NCBI GenBank assembly: GCA_036172455.1
Contig: JAXKVY010000002.1
Span: 310,001 to 374,000 of the forward strand
DNA: 64,000 nucleotides
Direction: 5' to 3'
Origin: Candidatus Izemoplasma sp.
GTDB lineage: Bacteria > Bacillota_I > Bacilli_A > Izemoplasmatales > Izemoplasmataceae
The notes beneath the pieces are model-generated. The model had not been told where the DNA came from, ran no database searches, and saw only the letters and a list, made by a program, of their open reading frames with translations. The position numbers and the translations under genes are program-made. This document shows positions 61,921-64,000 of the stretch, piece by piece. Within the stretch, counting starts at the first letter, position 1. Each line of letters begins with the position of its first letter.

Positions 61921-61990
61921 AAATGAACTCCTTTTCTGTGATAGTCCTAGTATATCATAATTTTTATAAAATAACCTGTGTAAAACTAAA

Positions 61991-62014
61991 AAAAGAAACA
62001 TTTTTGTCTCTTTT
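61991..62014 (-). terminator. Terminator of the methyltransferase gene
   Basis: AAAAGAAACA/TGTCTCTTTT stem (one mismatch), TTTT loop, T-rich tail on the minus strand. Confidence 0.75.
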
Positions 62015-62017
62015 CCA

Positions 62018-62809
62018 TCACATTGTTTTCCAATATTTACGTTTCCAACCATGTGAAGGTGATGGTCCCGACTCAAAGAACCGGTCATATTTAAACCCAT
62101 TCTTAAGCAAAAATGAATGTACTTCATTATCTCGATCATCATTGCCAGGCATAAGGATAATCGTACCGCCAGGCTTAGTGATGCGTTCTAACTCATCCAA
62201 TTCTTCTTCTGGCAAGTCTCCAAATACATGGCCCGTCACGGTTATATCAGAAAAATGATCATGAAATGGAATCTCTGTCAACAATCCATCGACAATATAA
62301 ACATGGGTGAGTTCTAATGAAGGGGCTTTTTCTTTTAGATACGTTCTCAAATGGCCAATCGGTTCTACACCATAAGCATTTTTAGCGTTTGGTGTCATTC
62401 GGAAAAGTTGTGAACCAGTGCCACTTCCAATATCAACTATCGTTTTACCTTTGAAGTCGGTCAGTGATAATAATGCTTGATCATCCCAGTTGTTAAATGA
62501 CAATTGATCGTAGATATTAAGATCTGTTACATAGATTATCCAATCTTCTAACGACTGAATAAATGCTGATTCAATGTCTTTTAGTGTTGTATTATCTGGG
62601 AGTATTTGATAGCTCGTTTCTAATTCTTTAAATGTTTTACATAATGATGGTGCTTTGTGTTTTAATATCCAAATTACATAGGGATAATGATGCAATCGTA
62701 GTCCTAAAGATTGTTGATCTTTATACTTAACCATCCACTTTAGTTGAATCGGTTCTAAAAGTATGACTACATGAAAATTATAATGACTTAAATCTATCCA
62801 ACCTAACAT
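62018..62809 (-). CDS. SAM-dependent methyltransferase of unknown target
   Basis: 263 residues. An N-terminal helical region (1-115) precedes the core: KTIVDIGSGTGSQLFRM (motif I), AYGVEPIGHL, DITVTGHVFGDLPEEELDELERI and PGGTIILMPG. Not an Erm or KsgA signature. AGGAGG lies 4-5 bases before the ATG, half inside a small hairpin, and a 12-codon reading frame precedes it (see findings). Own promoter after the rnhB terminator. Confidence 0.85.
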   Translation of the reverse strand: MLGWIDLSHYNFHVVILLEPIQLKWMVKYKDQQSLGLRLHHYPYVIWILKHKAPSLCKTFKELETSYQILPDNTTLKDIESAFIQSLEDWIIYVTDLNIYDQLSFNNWDDQALLSLTDFKGKTIVDIGSGTGSQLFRMTPNAKNAYGVEPIGHLRTYLKEKAPSLELTHVYIVDGLLTEIPFHDHFSDITVTGHVFGDLPEEELDELERITKPGGTIILMPGNDDRDNEVHSFLLKNGFKYDRFFESGPSPSHGWKRKYWKTM

Positions 62810-62816
62810 GTTACCT

Positions 62817-62832
62817 CCTGATGTTTTTCAGG
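62817..62832 (-). promoter_or_regulatory. Hairpin touching the methyltransferase ribosome site
   Basis: CCTGA/TCAGG with a 6-base loop; the 3' arm covers the first AGG of the AGGAGG site (62814-62819). Confidence 0.5.
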
Positions 62833-62843
62833 TCTAAATGAAA

Positions 62844-62882
62844 TTACGTACGCCGTTCCTTTTTCATTTTGTATAGTTTCAT
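62844..62882 (-). CDS. Candidate 12-residue leader peptide
   Basis: ATG with GGAGG exactly 8 bases upstream reads MKLYKMKKERRT and stops 35 bases before the methyltransferase start. Very basic. Could be a regulatory leader, but the predicted promoter would start transcription at about 62890, inside or after that ribosome site, so translation is uncertain. Confidence 0.4.
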   Translation of the reverse strand: MKLYKMKKERRT

Positions 62883-62896
62883 TGTAATCGCCTCCA

Positions 62897-62925
62897 ATTT
62901 TACTAAACTAGTTGTCTTTTTTCAA
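62897..62925 (-). promoter_or_regulatory. Promoter upstream of the methyltransferase
   Basis: TTGAAA, 17-base spacer, TAAAAT on the minus strand, directly after the rnhB terminator. Confidence 0.6.
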
Positions 62926-62933
62926 TATAAAAA

Positions 62934-62950
62934 AAGCCCTATAAGGGCTT
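62934..62950 (-). terminator. Terminator of rbgA-rnhB
   Basis: AAGCCCT/AGGGCTT stem with a 3-base loop followed on the minus strand by a run of T; overlaps the rnhB stop. Confidence 0.85.
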
Positions 62951-63569
62951 AAATATCTAACTTAATTTGACGATTAATCTGATCCTTGACAGGTTGATAG
63001 CTTCTTCTATGTAGTGGTGTCACACCAAATCTTTTTAAAGCCGCCATATGTTCTTTGGTAGGATAGCCTTTATGCCGGTCAAATCCATAATCAGGATAGG
63101 TGATAGCTTGATCAATCATATACCGATCACGACTCACTTTTGCGATAATACTTGCTGCCGCAATGCTTTCACTTAATGTGTCTCCTTTTATAATAGACTC
63201 ACATATGATATCTTTTAAAGATAATGGCATGGCATCACTTAATACCACGTCTGGTCTTAATGATAATTGCGTAATCGCATCATTCATAGCTTTTTTGCTG
63301 GCTTGATAGATATTTATTTGATCTATTTCTTCGGGATATATAAAGACTGTTGCAATCGCTTTTGCATACCTATGAATTTCATCATATAGATGGTTACGTT
63401 TCTTTTCACTTAATTGCTTCGAATCATTTAAACCATCAATGGGATGATTCTCATCAAGGATAACAGCACTCGCAACAACTGGTCCTGCTAAAGGACCCCT
63501 TCCTGCTTCATCAGTACCAGCGATTAATCGATATCCTTGTTTAAGATATTTCGTTTCAAATTGTCTCAA
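62949..63569 (-). CDS. rnhB: Ribonuclease HII
   Basis: 206 residues. Catalytic Asp/Glu in AGTDEAGRGPLAGPVVASAV, LNDSKQLSEKKR, and SESIAAASIIAKVSRDRYM identify type II RNase H; VLSDAMPL carries the next acidic residue. Removes RNA from RNA-DNA hybrids. Overlaps rbgA by 14 bases, the order seen in Bacillus. Confidence 0.96.
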   Translation of the reverse strand: MRQFETKYLKQGYRLIAGTDEAGRGPLAGPVVASAVILDENHPIDGLNDSKQLSEKKRNHLYDEIHRYAKAIATVFIYPEEIDQINIYQASKKAMNDAITQLSLRPDVVLSDAMPLSLKDIICESIIKGDTLSESIAAASIIAKVSRDRYMIDQAITYPDYGFDRHKGYPTKEHMAALKRFGVTPLHRRSYQPVKDQINRQIKLDI

Positions 63570-64000
63570 AGTCAGTCACCTCATCCAAACATAAGCGACC
63601 AAATTTTAAATGTCTAAAATCATGTAAAAACAAACTATAAACACGATCATAATCAATTTCATTACCCCGCATGATACATCCGCGTGCCCTCCCGATATTA
63701 TCAAGCACCTCAATGACATCATCACTTAACAAAATATCGTAATAATTCTTCAATGCCTCAGGATTGTGTTCTAGTAAATAATTTAAGCCATAGATCACCA
63801 CATTATCAATGGGTAAAATACTATCTTTGATTGCTCCAATTAAAGCAAGTTTTAAGGCAATTGCTTCATCATCAAATTTGGGCCATAATATTCCTGGTGT
63901 ATCCATAACTTCTAGTCCTTTTCTAACAGTAATAAACTGCGTTTGTCTAGTCACACCTGGTTTATCCCCTATCTTTAATTTCTTCTTACCCGCTAATTGA
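63556..64000 (-). CDS. rbgA: Ribosome-biogenesis GTPase RbgA, C-terminal part
   Basis: 148 residues visible; the 5' end is beyond the window. Residues at the edge include KPGVTRQTQFITVRKG (G2 region) and DTPGILWPKF (G3), the circularly permuted YlqF/RbgA GTPase pattern, followed by the helical C-terminal domain. RbgA helps mature the 50S subunit. Followed by rnhB as in Bacillus. Confidence 0.93.
   Translation of the reverse strand, partial: QLAGKKKLKIGDKPGVTRQTQFITVRKGLEVMDTPGILWPKFDDEAIALKLALIGAIKDSILPIDNVVIYGLNYLLEHNPEALKNYYDILLSDDVIEVLDNIGRARGCIMRGNEIDYDRVYSLFLHDFRHLKFGRLCLDEVTDFETI

Overview
The window is AT-rich and densely coded, from a low-GC Gram-positive relative. Gene orders match Firmicutes: rpsB-tsf-pyrH-frr-uppS-cdsA-dxr-rseP-proS, rpiB-upp-atpIBEFHAGDC, and rbgA-rnhB. 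The 16S gene has features I associate with the Mollicutes/Haloplasma/Izemoplasma side of the tree. TGA is used as a stop (ridA, rpiB, fabK), so the mycoplasma code does not apply. The best guess is a free-living, wall-less or Izemoplasma/Haloplasma-type bacterium with its own fatty-acid synthesis, MEP isoprenoid enzyme, respiratory-type Na+ pump and F-type ATP synthase. This placement is inference.

Layout. 1-4.2 kb: start of a superoxide dismutase, a Nudix hydrolase, three tRNAs, a PyrR-leader uracil permease, superoxide reductase, RidA and a membrane protein. 4.3-10.9 kb: an nqrBCDEF operon without nqrA, an M3 peptidase, then a membrane ferric-reductase-like protein with a cytochrome b5-like lipoprotein. 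10.97-16.4 kb: a complete rrn operon on the minus strand (16S-23S-5S-tRNAAsn-tRNAGlu) driven by four tandem promoters. 16.4-25.5 kb: the rpsB-to-proS translation/lipid block. 25.6-28.2 kb: a cobalamin riboswitch operon encoding two transcobalamin-like exported proteins and an ECF-type S component. 28.3-29.9 kb: dUTPase, Nudix, methyltransferase. 30-41.6 kb: a complete FAS II/acetyl-CoA carboxylase cluster plus bioY and birA. 41.7-49.7 kb: ATP synthase with upp and rpiB. 50-64 kb: single genes and small operons (ABC exporter, ADP-ribosylglycohydrolase-like protein, frameshifted MATE transporter, antiporter, methyltransferases, acidic lipoprotein, GMP reductase, amino-acid permease, rnhB, rbgA).

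How the parts fit. The Nqr-like complex, the ATP synthase c subunit with sodium-ligand-type residues, and the NapA-like antiporter together suggest sodium-coupled energetics. Biotin uptake and ligation sit directly upstream of the biotin-dependent carboxylase and the fatty-acid enzymes they feed. Cobalamin capture is a self-contained regulated unit. Most transcription units end in clear intrinsic terminators, and many promoters match TTGACA-N17-TATAAT closely. No CRISPR array, insertion sequence, prophage or attachment site was found.
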